This document shows, piece after piece, positions 27,494 to 37,213 of a stretch of 64,000 nucleotides of DNA (its first letter is position 1; every line of letters starts with the position of its first letter). The stretch covers positions 124,001 to 188,000 of the forward strand of contig CANNDC010000005.1 in the NCBI GenBank assembly GCA_947503265.1, written 5' to 3'. Under the pieces are notes generated by a model, which was not told the origin of the DNA, did no database searches, and saw only the letters and a program-made list of their open reading frames with translations. A program made the translations under genes and the position numbers. This stretch comes from an uncultured Alteromonadaceae bacterium. GTDB taxonomy: Bacteria; Pseudomonadota; Gammaproteobacteria; Enterobacterales; Alteromonadaceae.

Positions 27494-29446
27494 TTACTTT
27501 ATTACATTTAGTTTAGGAACGGCTGCGACATTATTACCCTTCTCATTCTTAGCAGACCAAACTAAGTCACAAATTCCATCTTTCGGGTTAAAACCAGTTG
27601 GTGCTTCGTGAAGTATTTCGCGAATTTTTAAGTGTTCAAAGTCATGGCAAGCTTTATCCAGCTTGTTTAGAATAACTTCTAGATCATCCCAAACCAACAT
27701 TGCTTCGCTGGCAGTCATTATCCTTTCATGGTACGTATCTTGAACGTTATCTCCAATTAGTAGTTCTTCATATAGCTTTTCACCCGGTCTCAACCCAGTA
27801 CATTTGATTTCAATGTCGCCGTCAGGATTGTTCTGATCTTTGACGTCAAATCCAGACAATCTTATTAGCTTTTCCGCTAGATCTTTAATTTTGACTGATT
27901 CGCCCATGTCTAAAACAAACACGTCTCCTCCAACTCCCATAGCTCCAGCTTGGATAACTAATTGAGCGGCTTCAGGAATAGTCATAAAAAATCGAGTGAT
28001 GTTTTCGTCAGTGAGCGTGATAGGTCCGCCTTCCTGGATCTGTCTTCTAAACAGAGGGACTACTGAACCAGAAGACCCTAATACATTTCCAAATCGGACC
28101 ATTGAAAATCGAGTAGTCTTATTAAAGTCAGCAGCAGATAGTGCCTGGAGCACTAACTCTGCCATACGTTTAGACGCTCCCATAACATTTGTAGGCCGCA
28201 CGGCCTTATCGGTAGAAATTAATACAAACGTCTCTACACCAACATTTATTGCTGCTTTAGCCGAGTCGTAAGTGCCAAATACGTTATTTCGAATGCCTTC
28301 TACCACATTGTGTTCAACTAGGGGGACATGTTTATATGCCGCTGCATGATAAACAGTATTAATTTCGAAAGCTCGCATGACATTTTCTACTCGATTAACA
28401 CGCTGCACAGAGCCTAAACAAGGGTACAATTTAATATTTAAAGAATACTTTTTAATATACTCACTTAACTCTTTCTCAATTTCATAAAGTGCGTATTCAG
28501 ATAACTCAAATAAAACTAGCTTTGTGGGTTTAAACTTAATAATTTGTCTACAAAGCTCTGACCCAATTGAGCCGCCCGCTCCACTGACCATGACATTTTT
28601 TGATGTTATATTTAATGCCATTAATTGTGGCAACGGATTTACAGGCTCACGACCTAATAAATCTTCAATATCTACATCAACAAACTCTGACGGATTAACT
28701 TTGCCCTCAATCACATCCTTGATACCTGGCATTGTCTGTACTTGAACAGAAAACCCCTGAAGTTGATTGATTATTCTATTTCGAACACTCCGGCTAGCGC
28801 TCGGTAATGCAAGCAAAATACGTTCTGCCTTACCTTGATTAATTAAGTTTTGTAATTCGGTGATACCTATTACAGGGATCCCCTGAATTACCGAACCGTG
28901 CTTACTAAAATCGTCATCGATAAATGCGGTTACACAGTATTCCATCCCTGCTGCGATTCCTGTCGCAGTTTGTCTTCCAGCGGAGCCCGCCCCATATATC
29001 ACCACAGGTTCTTTTTTTGTAATGGTGAATCTGTAAACTAATGCTCTGACGAGCAATCTAGAACCACCAACCGAAACCAGAATTAGCGCGAAATAAATAA
29101 GGGGCATTGTTCGAGGAAAAGGGACATAAGAGAAAAATGCGATCAGGATAAGCGCAGAAGTTGAAATGGTAGCACCAGCAACTACTGCCCAAACTGCTTG
29201 AGAACTCATGTATCTCAAAACGGCTCGGTAAAGCCCTAGTTTGATAAATGAAATGATACTTAGAGGAAAAAGTACGGCAAGAATGAGCCAATAATTAATT
29301 TCACTGAATGTAGAAAAACTATCGAGCCGAATAAAAAGAGCAAACCAAAAAGATATGCAAATAAAAAATGAATCCACGACTAGAGTAATAAGTCGTTTAT
29401 TTGATCGCTCCGTGTTTAAGACCGACCTTACTATTGTTTCTATCAT
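27494..29446 (-). CDS. WbpM/PglF-type nucleoside-diphosphate-sugar 4,6-dehydratase
   Basis: The 650-aa protein has four N-terminal membrane helices (about 20-130). A CoA-binding-like Rossmann domain (about 145-260) begins VVIYGAGSAGRQTA. The catalytic SDR domain starts VSGAGGSIGSELCRQI (about 290). The YxxxK Tyr is replaced by Met in NVMGASKRMAE, and the Lys is kept, as in this dehydratase family. It converts UDP-GlcNAc to the 4-keto-6-deoxy sugar, the first step to UDP-QuiNAc, UDP-FucNAc or bacillosamine-type sugars. It works with the reductase and priming transferase genes just upstream. Confidence 0.93.
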   Translation of the reverse strand: MIETIVRSVLNTERSNKRLITLVVDSFFICISFWFALFIRLDSFSTFSEINYWLILAVLFPLSIISFIKLGLYRAVLRYMSSQAVWAVVAGATISTSALILIAFFSYVPFPRTMPLIYFALILVSVGGSRLLVRALVYRFTITKKEPVVIYGAGSAGRQTATGIAAGMEYCVTAFIDDDFSKHGSVIQGIPVIGITELQNLINQGKAERILLALPSASRSVRNRIINQLQGFSVQVQTMPGIKDVIEGKVNPSEFVDVDIEDLLGREPVNPLPQLMALNITSKNVMVSGAGGSIGSELCRQIIKFKPTKLVLFELSEYALYEIEKELSEYIKKYSLNIKLYPCLGSVQRVNRVENVMRAFEINTVYHAAAYKHVPLVEHNVVEGIRNNVFGTYDSAKAAINVGVETFVLISTDKAVRPTNVMGASKRMAELVLQALSAADFNKTTRFSMVRFGNVLGSSGSVVPLFRRQIQEGGPITLTDENITRFFMTIPEAAQLVIQAGAMGVGGDVFVLDMGESVKIKDLAEKLIRLSGFDVKDQNNPDGDIEIKCTGLRPGEKLYEELLIGDNVQDTYHERIMTASEAMLVWDDLEVILNKLDKACHDFEHLKIREILHEAPTGFNPKDGICDLVWSAKNEKGNNVAAVPKLNVIK

Positions 29447-29527
29447 TTTGCTGCATCCTGCTTGAAGTGAGAAGAATTATATACCAAACCTAGAAAGCTT
29501 CAAGTTCTCAGAGAAAGTAAACCTTTA

Positions 29528-29557
29528 CAATTCTTATCAATTCTTATCAATTCTTAT
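29528..29557. repeat. Three perfect tandem copies of a 10-bp unit at the end of the priming transferase gene
   Basis: On the minus strand the unit ATAAGAATTG occurs three times in a row. It encodes the last codons (IRIDKN) and the TGA stop of the sugar transferase. The 10-bp period is not a multiple of three, so a change in copy number would alter the C-terminus. Confidence 0.95.
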
Positions 29558-30103
29558 CCCGTCACCGGCACCTTTTCCTGTAATAGTCAAAATAATGAAT
29601 TTAAAGTAATTAGCAATTGAAAGCTCAGTAATCATTTTTCGATCAATTTTAGCCAAGTGCTCTGGTACCGACATATCAACATTGTTTATTTGTGCTTCAC
29701 CTGTTATTCCTGGACGTACATCAAAAACATCGTTTCTCTCCCTAGCCTCTGTAAGCTCACTTTGGTTAAACAATCCCGGCCTTGGACCAACTAGGCTCAT
29801 TTCGCCTTTCAATACGTTCCAAAGCTGTGGTAATTCGTCCAGTTTCGTCCGGCGCAGGAATTGTCCATATGGGGTAATCGAAGATGCACTGGCCAAGTGA
29901 CTAGCAACTGACGCCGTATCTACTTTCATCGTTCTAAACTTTACTAGTGTAAATGGCTTTTTTTTCCTACCCACGCGAACTTGTTTGAAAATAGGCGAAC
30001 CAGTGTCAAATAAGCCAATCAGAAATAAAATCACAAGAATAGGAAAGCCTAAAGTTAGGCCAATTAAGGAAAACAAAATATCGAATAAACGTATTAACAT
30101 CAA
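29537..30103 (-). CDS. Undecaprenyl-phosphate sugar-1-phosphate transferase (priming, PglC-like)
   Basis: At 188 aa this is the short monotopic form of the bacterial sugar transferase family. It has one N-terminal membrane-associated helix (about 8-30), VRVGRKKKPFTLVKFRTMK, LRRTKLDELPQLWNVLKGEMSLVGPRP with its Asp-Glu pair (DE), and GITGEAQI. It would attach the first sugar phosphate (likely the 2-acetamido-2,6-dideoxy sugar made by its neighbours) to undecaprenyl phosphate at the inner membrane. Three 10-bp repeats overlap its 3' end. Confidence 0.93.
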   Translation of the reverse strand: MMLIRLFDILFSLIGLTLGFPILVILFLIGLFDTGSPIFKQVRVGRKKKPFTLVKFRTMKVDTASVASHLASASSITPYGQFLRRTKLDELPQLWNVLKGEMSLVGPRPGLFNQSELTEARERNDVFDVRPGITGEAQINNVDMSVPEHLAKIDRKMITELSIANYFKFIILTITGKGAGDGIRIDKN

Positions 30104-30116
30104 AAAGACGACCCAA

Positions 30117-31055
30117 TTAATAAAAACAACGACGAATTCCTTCAGAAAAAGAGATTGGAGGGGTCCAGTCTAACATTTTTTTTGTATGCTCAATATCTAC
30201 TTGTAAAGATCCAAAAAGGCGTTCAGTAATAGCTTTTTTTCCAAACAACCCCGCGGCAAAAGACATAAAGGTGGTAGGTACAGGAAGCAGACGAGGACCT
30301 CTTCCAGTAGCAAGAGCCATCTCACAAAGCAAATCTGTTGTAGAAACATCCTGATCGTCACTCACTAGAAAGACTTGATTTGCGGCTTGTGGATGCTCAA
30401 TACAAGTCAGGATTAAATCTACCAAATTGTCAATGGAAACAATACTTCTCAAATTAGTTTTTACTGAGCCAAGGGGCAGGGGTATCCCTTTAGTTGTATA
30501 TTTAAGTAAAGATGCGAAGTTCCCTTTAACACCATGACCATAGACAAGTGGAGGACGAATAATAACAATCTGCATTCCAGTTTCATTTGCTAATTTTTTT
30601 AAGCCCTCTTCCGCTTCAAATTTAGAAATTCCATAAGGATCGATAGGATTTGGTTTATCATTGCTTTTGAATGGATTTCCGAATTCAGTAGACTCACCAA
30701 GTACTTTGATTGAGCTTATAAAAATGAAGCGTTTTACACCGGCTTTGGCTGCGCACCTTGCTAAGTTTAACGTGCCATGAGTGTTAACTTCTCGGAATGC
30801 GGTCAAAGGGTCTTGTGACTGGTCCTTCATAATGTGTGCTCGAGCAGCACAATGAATTATGACATCGCAACCAACTAGAGACTCACCCCAATTGGTATTA
30901 GAATCAATTGCATCAATAAATATTTCATTTACTTGATTTCTGTTATTACTTTTACGACGATTAATAACGATCGGAATACAATCGATCGTATGAAGTTTGG
31001 TTAAAATTGCAGAGCCAACAAAACCCGTTGCACCTGTTAAAGCCACTTTAATCAT
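30117..31055 (-). CDS. NAD-dependent epimerase/reductase, WbpV-like
   Basis: An extended SDR protein of about 312 aa. It has the glycine motif VALTGATGFVGSAIL and a YGISK active site (YxxxK, about residue 148). It also shows IRPPLVYGHGVKGNF and PLPLGSVKTNLRSIVSIDNLVDLIL. These are characteristic of WbpV/WbiG-type enzymes, which act on the 4-keto product of WbpM-like dehydratases to give UDP-QuiNAc or UDP-FucNAc. The ATG at 31055 is preferred over 31070. It overlaps the upstream GT4 gene slightly and is translationally coupled to it. Confidence 0.88.
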   Translation of the reverse strand: MIKVALTGATGFVGSAILTKLHTIDCIPIVINRRKSNNRNQVNEIFIDAIDSNTNWGESLVGCDVIIHCAARAHIMKDQSQDPLTAFREVNTHGTLNLARCAAKAGVKRFIFISSIKVLGESTEFGNPFKSNDKPNPIDPYGISKFEAEEGLKKLANETGMQIVIIRPPLVYGHGVKGNFASLLKYTTKGIPLPLGSVKTNLRSIVSIDNLVDLILTCIEHPQAANQVFLVSDDQDVSTTDLLCEMALATGRGPRLLPVPTTFMSFAAGLFGKKAITERLFGSLQVDIEHTKKMLDWTPPISFSEGIRRCFY

Positions 31056-32244
31056 TTTGGTGACTACCATTAACTAAAGATAATATAGAAGCAGACATTT
31101 CTTGCATTATATTTTCACGCAAATACTTTTCAATGAATTCAACTCTATATTCGGATTCATACGATAGACTTTTTATCGCTTGCGTCGCTCCGTCAATATC
31201 ACATGGATAAAATACCGCCGAATTAGTAACATTGTGTTTAATAAATTCAGCAGAGAAGCCTGACACACCAGCAAGTATAGGCTTATTAAAAGCAGCATAC
31301 TCAAAAATTTTCGAAGGTAACACTTTTTCAAACGCTTCATAATCGTTTAAGTGAAGAAAAAGGATATCGGCATTTTGATAGTGTTCAATAAGTTCTGAAC
31401 GACTAATTGGTGATAAAAGTTGCACATTACTTATCCCAGATTCTCTTATAGCATCAATTAATGCTTGTTTTCGTCCTCCGTCTCCAATGATCCGAATAAA
31501 AAACGAATCACCAAGTTTGGATGCGAGTTGTGGAACAATGCGATGAAGGCCCTGTCCCTCCCCTAGATTCCCCGCATACAATATGGTTTTTATTTTTTTC
31601 TGCGATTCCTGAGATGATTCTTTATTATCTTGGGTCTGTAAAAATTCTTTATCAATACCATTTGTGAAATAGTCATAAGGCACTCTGGGATACCTACTAT
31701 TAAAGTAAAAATGAAACCCCTTGGAAACTAAATTTATTTTATTGGCTCCTTTGAATGTATAGCTCTCAATAATCTTTAACATCGGGTAAAGCAAAAATAG
31801 CAAATTTTTAGATAGTACGTTATTCAATGTATCTAAGAAGATATCTCGAATATCTAAATACAAAGGTAGATCTTTCTTACTTGCAACCCTTTTACCGAGA
31901 AATGCAGTAAACAACCTTGAAGACGTGGCAAAAACCAAATCATAATCATTGGCTTTAGTAATTCTGATGGCCTCTCGATAATAGCTAATAAACGATTTCG
32001 CTTGATCAAACATACCACTTTTGTGGGTTGGTAGTTTAACTCTATGAATTTTTAATCTATCTTTTTGTTCGAATCTCGGAGCTTCAGCAGCAAAAGAAGC
32101 ATAGCGATTTGGAAGTGTTGATACTACATCAATCACGCAATTTTCTTCTTTTTTCAATAACTGTTCTACTAATGAGGTGCACCGAAAAGAACCAGCACAC
32201 AAATCGGGTTCATAGTAAAAAGATAGTACTAGAATTCGCAACAT
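31048..32244 (-). CDS. Glycosyltransferase family 4, WbuB-like
   Basis: This 398-aa GT-B glycosyltransferase begins ILVLSFYYEPDLCAGSFR. Its C-terminal nucleotide-sugar domain has ILYAGNLGEGQGLHRIVP and the donor-binding PSKIFEYAAFNKPILAG (E-x7-E region, about residue 325). The layout is that of WbuB and similar deoxyaminosugar transferases. Its place beside the priming transferase suggests it adds the second sugar on the cytoplasmic face. Donor and acceptor cannot be read from sequence. Confidence 0.88.
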   Translation of the reverse strand: MLRILVLSFYYEPDLCAGSFRCTSLVEQLLKKEENCVIDVVSTLPNRYASFAAEAPRFEQKDRLKIHRVKLPTHKSGMFDQAKSFISYYREAIRITKANDYDLVFATSSRLFTAFLGKRVASKKDLPLYLDIRDIFLDTLNNVLSKNLLFLLYPMLKIIESYTFKGANKINLVSKGFHFYFNSRYPRVPYDYFTNGIDKEFLQTQDNKESSQESQKKIKTILYAGNLGEGQGLHRIVPQLASKLGDSFFIRIIGDGGRKQALIDAIRESGISNVQLLSPISRSELIEHYQNADILFLHLNDYEAFEKVLPSKIFEYAAFNKPILAGVSGFSAEFIKHNVTNSAVFYPCDIDGATQAIKSLSYESEYRVEFIEKYLRENIMQEMSASILSLVNGSHQND

Positions 32245-32275
32245 AAAATCCTTTAATAAAACACATTAGATTGAA

Positions 32276-33925
32276 TCACTTGCGCTGCCAAGACAAATCA
32301 ATAAGCATTCTATTTTTCTCGAAATTAAAACATAGCTTATAGCTTGGTAGTGAAATGCCAAACTCTGGATGCCAAGAAGAATCTACGACGTTAACAATAG
32401 CATCGGTTACATTCATGCAGATAAGCTTATCTTTAACAGACAAGATTATTTCAGTATTAGAGTAACTATCAACTTTAACATCTGGGTGCAAATGCAAGTA
32501 GCCCGTTGCGTTTTCAAATTTACCTTCAAGTGTATCCACAATAGTCATTCGCTGGGCAGATACAGACCAACTTCTGCGATGAATACAATCGATCCCCTGC
32601 TGTTGAAAACCATTGTGAGATGCTCCAAACGAAATATCGTCTCCACTCCGGTTATCGGCAATCCTCTCTATTATTTTTGCCCGTTTTGCAACTCGAAAAC
32701 CACTCCAAACTTGAGAAGAATCAAGGCCATTCAAAGCTACCGTATTGTGCGCTGCAGTTTTCCTTTGCCTTAACCTTTCCTCACCCAAACCATATTCCGA
32801 AATACCTGAGTTAACAAATATACGTTTGCCAAACAAAGATAACTCAAACGATAACGTATCAGCATGAGCATGACCCGGCTGATAACTCGGTCCCACTTCA
32901 CTTAAATCAGCAATCAATGAAAAATCATCAGATTTAACTACAACGTAACCACTTTCTGGAAAATCATGAATTTCCAGTTTACTCACCGCATGATTTTTCT
33001 CGGTGGGCAAAGTCAGCCCCAAATTTTGGGCGTAGTCAAAAATGATTGAATTCGCGGGCGCGATACCAAAAGCACTATCGTTAAAAAAGCTGATTTTGCC
33101 ATCTTGGTGACTCATGGCAGCAAGCCAATTGAGCATTTTAGCGGCATATGTTTGAGTAGAAGTGACTAATTTTGCATCGACGCGATCAGAATAAAGATTA
33201 AAAAGATTTAACAGATCAAGTAAGTCGACCAACATGATTGCATGATACATAGGAGTTAATTCAAAATTCCCACCATCTTTAAGTACTTGCTCTTTAAGCT
33301 CTTTGGAATATATATTTAATCCAGTTTTAAGCCATTTATCCGCGTGGTCACCCTCGAAATAAAGGCCCGCAAATATTAACGCTTTAGCGTTCACAAATAA
33401 GTGATTACCTAATAGATGTCGCTCTAAATCTTGGGATAAATAGTCTGCCTGTTTCGCTAAATTATTGTTCATTTTTTGGGTGGGCTCAATGTGGGAAAGA
33501 AATGCCTTTACCCAATTAACAATCCTTAATGAAGTTGGATAAGGTTCCCATCCATTCCCAAAAGGGGCTGGATTTTCATTGATCCATCGATTAATCAATT
33601 CGACGTGTAAATCATTTCGCTGATGTGCTTCAAATGCATTCAAGTCATCAAAATAGTGTAAATTATATAGCCACAGTTTTTCTTTTTGAGCATCATTCCA
33701 AGCATCGCAAGAACTAAGCGCACCCTCGACATTCAAAAACTTAACTACTCCGTTAGCAAATAATTTTTGTTTGTATAAATCGCAACTTCGCCATTCGCCC
33801 ATTGGCGACGCAATATTGCATACAATATTGCGGGGTTTAGGATGGATAAAGCGTTTAATAATACGATAATAAATTTGGCTAAATTTAAGATGTTTTAACG
33901 TATAGTAATAATTTTGTAACTTCAT
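32276..33925 (-). CDS. Heparinase II/III-like protein in the polysaccharide locus
   Basis: This 549-aa protein has an N-terminal alpha/alpha toroid (about 60-300, with GNHLFVNAKALIFAGLYF and NFELTPMYHAIMLVDLLDL). A C-terminal beta-sandwich of the heparinase II/III family follows (about 320-545, with SYQPGHAHADTLSFELSLFG and NTVALNGLDSSQVWSGFR). The Tyr and His expected for polysaccharide lysis are visible (MYHAI, HAHAD). No signal peptide is seen. Such proteins are common in O-antigen and capsule clusters, where they may cleave or epimerise uronates; their role there is unproven. Confidence 0.88.
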   Translation of the reverse strand: MKLQNYYYTLKHLKFSQIYYRIIKRFIHPKPRNIVCNIASPMGEWRSCDLYKQKLFANGVVKFLNVEGALSSCDAWNDAQKEKLWLYNLHYFDDLNAFEAHQRNDLHVELINRWINENPAPFGNGWEPYPTSLRIVNWVKAFLSHIEPTQKMNNNLAKQADYLSQDLERHLLGNHLFVNAKALIFAGLYFEGDHADKWLKTGLNIYSKELKEQVLKDGGNFELTPMYHAIMLVDLLDLLNLFNLYSDRVDAKLVTSTQTYAAKMLNWLAAMSHQDGKISFFNDSAFGIAPANSIIFDYAQNLGLTLPTEKNHAVSKLEIHDFPESGYVVVKSDDFSLIADLSEVGPSYQPGHAHADTLSFELSLFGKRIFVNSGISEYGLGEERLRQRKTAAHNTVALNGLDSSQVWSGFRVAKRAKIIERIADNRSGDDISFGASHNGFQQQGIDCIHRRSWSVSAQRMTIVDTLEGKFENATGYLHLHPDVKVDSYSNTEIILSVKDKLICMNVTDAIVNVVDSSWHPEFGISLPSYKLCFNFEKNRMLIDLSWQRK

Positions 33926-33974
33926 TATAAAAATAGGAACTGCAGAAATCCCTATTCATTTTCCTTAAATAAAT

Positions 33975-36110
33975 TTATTTTCTTAAAGATTCCGCGATAT
34001 CAACGGAGATCCTAGCAACTTCCATTATCTCATCAAAACTAATGGGAGACGATTGTCCCGATTCAATAGACTCAATAAACGCTTTTGTACAAGTATGCTG
34101 TCCTTTATCTTGAGAATTCAATTTATCTTTTCTGAATCCCGACCAATCAAATCCCTCAAGTTTTCTAAAATTATCAAGTTGTAAGACGCCATGATTAGCA
34201 AATACTTCAATACGTTCTTTAGCAAAAGCTTTCCCGCCATTTGCCAGATAATGTATGGTTCCGAAAGATCCGTCTTTAAAGGTTAACGTTATCGACGCCT
34301 TATCTTCAGTAACTTCTACTCCTGCTGCAGCCCCCATACAGGTTGCAGTGAAACCTGTAATTTCACTACCAGCTAAAAACCTCATCAGATCGATATAATG
34401 GCATGCCTCACCAATTATCCTTCCACCGCCAATAGCTTGGTCTTGTGTCCAGTGGTCGCTAGGTATCGCTCCTGCATTCATCGTCATTATAAATGACTTA
34501 GGCTCTGACGAACTGGCAAGTAATGACTTCATTTTAATAATGTGAGGCGCAAATCGTCGATTATAACCAACCATTAGTCGGCACTGATTTGCTGCGTTAT
34601 TACTAAGTTGCTCATTATAAGCATTTTCAATTAAATCTAACTCAGAATGACTTAAAGCAAGCGGCTTTTCAACAAACACATTCTTACCGGCATTTAAAGC
34701 ACTGACTACTTGCTCAGCATGCAAATTATGCTGAGTTGCAATGACAACGGTATTAATATCTGTATTTTGAAGCATTTGGGATGCATCAGTAGAAGCATTA
34801 ACAAATTCGTTCTTTTTACCATGATGAACTGAATTCACTCCACCGCTAGTTAATAATGTGTCTAATTTGGCTCCAGCTGACTTAAACGCGGGAATGAGAA
34901 CTCTTGACGCATAGTTGCCACCACCCATGAACCCACACACAACATCTTGGGCTTGGTATTCTAGAGCGCTGCCGATTTTCACCACTTTCTTCGCTAATAA
35001 CTCTTCACTAGAGCTACTATAATTGAGTAATATTCCAAGCGAAGAACGGTCATCAAGACACTTGTAGGCATCGATAGCATCATCTATTTCAAAACGGTGA
35101 CTGATCAACGGCTGCATATTTATCGCACCGGACGACATTAAATCTAAAACTGCTTCAAAGTTACGTTGCTCCGTCCAACGCACAAAGCCTATAGGATAAT
35201 CGATACCTTTATCTTCATAATCACTGTCATACCTTCCTGGACCATATGAACATGAAACTTGGAACGAAATCTCTTTTTCGTAAAAATCCGCGCGAGAAAG
35301 CTCGAGCCCAACGACACCAACTAAAACTACTCTGCCACGTTTACGGCACATATTCGCGGCCTGGCTCACTGGCTCATTGCTTTTAGTCGACGCGGTGATA
35401 ATTACTGCGTCGACACCTCTGCCACGCGAAAACGAATTAGCTACAGAAATAGGGTCTTCATCTTTCGATAAATCGACTGTTTCAGCACCAAACTGTCGAG
35501 CAAGCTCACATTTACTCGAATCAAAATCGATACCTAGCACACGACAACCATTTGCTCGTAGTATTTGCACAGTAATCAAGCCAATTAAGCCCAAGCCTGT
35601 AACAACGACTGTTTCACCAATGGTAGGATTTGCAATCCTAATACCTTGTAGAGCTATAGATGCCAAAACTGTAAATGCGGCACTTTCATCATCGACATTG
35701 TCAGGGATTTCAGCACAAAGGTTTTGCGGAACTCTGACAATTTCTGCATGATTACCGTTAGAGATAACCCGCTTGCCTACTTTAAAATGGGTACCCCCAT
35801 TACTCTGTACAATTCCGACATTACAATACCCAAGGGGTAGCGGTTGATCTAACTTTGAACGCACGGTATCAATTGTTGTAATGAGCCCATCGGTTTTTAC
35901 TTTATTTAAAACCATTTTAACTTTATCTGGTTGTGAGCGCGCTTTTGCAATCCATCCAGATTTGCCAAAATCAATAAGCATACGCTCTGTACCAACAGAA
36001 ACTAATGACTTGGTTGTAGAAATTAGTAACTCACCATTTTTTGCCTGAGGGCATGGGATTTCAACTAACTGAGTTTCCCCATTAGCTATATTTTGGAGAA
36101 TTTGTTTCAT
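33975..36110 (-). CDS. Fused zinc-type alcohol dehydrogenase / Gfo-Idh-MocA oxidoreductase
   Basis: This 711-aa protein has two enzymes in one chain. Residues about 1-355 are a medium-chain dehydrogenase/reductase with the cofactor motif VVTGLGLIGLITVQIL. It lacks the usual GHE zinc signature. Residues about 385-711 are a Gfo/Idh/MocA oxidoreductase with VCGFMGGGNYASRVLIPAF, VFVEKPLALS and an IIGEACHYIDLMRFL substrate loop. This bi-domain enzyme is recurrent in surface polysaccharide loci, beside heparinase-like genes and GT4 genes. The reaction is unknown. It overlaps the upstream GT4 gene by 4 bp. Confidence 0.9.
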   Translation of the reverse strand: MKQILQNIANGETQLVEIPCPQAKNGELLISTTKSLVSVGTERMLIDFGKSGWIAKARSQPDKVKMVLNKVKTDGLITTIDTVRSKLDQPLPLGYCNVGIVQSNGGTHFKVGKRVISNGNHAEIVRVPQNLCAEIPDNVDDESAAFTVLASIALQGIRIANPTIGETVVVTGLGLIGLITVQILRANGCRVLGIDFDSSKCELARQFGAETVDLSKDEDPISVANSFSRGRGVDAVIITASTKSNEPVSQAANMCRKRGRVVLVGVVGLELSRADFYEKEISFQVSCSYGPGRYDSDYEDKGIDYPIGFVRWTEQRNFEAVLDLMSSGAINMQPLISHRFEIDDAIDAYKCLDDRSSLGILLNYSSSSEELLAKKVVKIGSALEYQAQDVVCGFMGGGNYASRVLIPAFKSAGAKLDTLLTSGGVNSVHHGKKNEFVNASTDASQMLQNTDINTVVIATQHNLHAEQVVSALNAGKNVFVEKPLALSHSELDLIENAYNEQLSNNAANQCRLMVGYNRRFAPHIIKMKSLLASSSEPKSFIMTMNAGAIPSDHWTQDQAIGGGRIIGEACHYIDLMRFLAGSEITGFTATCMGAAAGVEVTEDKASITLTFKDGSFGTIHYLANGGKAFAKERIEVFANHGVLQLDNFRKLEGFDWSGFRKDKLNSQDKGQHTCTKAFIESIESGQSSPISFDEIMEVARISVDIAESLRK

Positions 36111-37213
36111 ATTTTGGCTTTTGTTTTCGCAATTTGATTAAAAAGAATTTCACAGTTTTGTTGCTGGTTATGGAGTGCATGATAAATTTTCAAAGTTTCA
36201 CTTGAGTGATTTTCGATAAGATCTGGATTTTCTAGGTAACAAGTCATTGCTTCGGAGATATTGTGAAGCGAATTATCTTTCAATAAATAACCATTTATCT
36301 GGTCTCGAAGTGAATCTGCTACTCCTCCAACGTTTGTGCAAATACTTGGAAGTCCTGATGCAATGGCCTCTAAAAGCGAGTTTGGAAACCCTTCAGCTTC
36401 ACTCGGTAAAACGAAAACATGTGAACTCTGCAACTTATCAATAATGAATTTTTTGTTCTGCCAACCGTGAACTTGAATATAGTCTTCAAGGCCATTATTT
36501 TTCAAAAAAGCTTTGCAATGGTTTTCTAAAGTACCACCACCAATCAAATGCAATTCGAAATCATATTTTTTCGATAACTTTAGAGATGCCTCTAAAAGCT
36601 GAGGAACACCTTTTTCTTTCACAAGCCATCCGACATATATGAACTTTAGTCTTGCGTTTTTTTCCAAAACCTTTGTTTCTTTAGCAACGGGGAAATCTGC
36701 AGACAACCAATTTCTAACAACGACAATACGATTTTCAAGCACCCCCATCCTATCATAAAATTCGACCCAACCTCGACCTTGCGCACCAATATTCTCTGGA
36801 ATATTAAGAAGCGACTTCGCAATTATCTTTTTTAAAATGGAAAATTGAATTTCATTGATAAAGTGTCCAGACCGCATGAAAAATATTGAAGGCACTTTGA
36901 ATAACCTACAAATTAACGACAACACTATTCGTTCATAAAAACTAAATCCTGCGCTACTAAAAATAATAACGCCTTCGATATGGTTTTGCTTTAGTTTTTG
37001 CCACAACATTATAACTCGATGTATCCCTCTTCTAATTCGAGTTTTTAAAGGAGGAACCGGAAAACTTGATTGTGTTGTATCTAAAACCTCAATTACGTCT
37101 CCTCTTGTCTCAGCGAAATCAATAAGCCCTTCACATGCTGTTAACTGCCCCCCAGGATTTGTTTTCAGCTCGTCAGGAGGTTTAGCACCGACTAAAATAT
37201 ACTTTCTATTCAT
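36107..37213 (-). CDS. Glycosyltransferase family 4
   Basis: This 368-aa GT-B protein has an N-terminal domain with NPGGQLTACEGL. Its C-terminal GT4 domain reads FIYVGWLVKEKGVPQLLEA (about 207-225), HVFVLPSEAEGFPNSLLEAIASGLPSI (EGFPNSLLEA donor motif) and GGVADSL. It would add one sugar to the lipid-linked repeat unit. Neighbours overlap at both ends, which supports membership in one operon. Confidence 0.9.
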   Translation of the reverse strand: MNRKYILVGAKPPDELKTNPGGQLTACEGLIDFAETRGDVIEVLDTTQSSFPVPPLKTRIRRGIHRVIMLWQKLKQNHIEGVIIFSSAGFSFYERIVLSLICRLFKVPSIFFMRSGHFINEIQFSILKKIIAKSLLNIPENIGAQGRGWVEFYDRMGVLENRIVVVRNWLSADFPVAKETKVLEKNARLKFIYVGWLVKEKGVPQLLEASLKLSKKYDFELHLIGGGTLENHCKAFLKNNGLEDYIQVHGWQNKKFIIDKLQSSHVFVLPSEAEGFPNSLLEAIASGLPSICTNVGGVADSLRDQINGYLLKDNSLHNISEAMTCYLENPDLIENHSSETLKIYHALHNQQQNCEILFNQIAKTKAKI

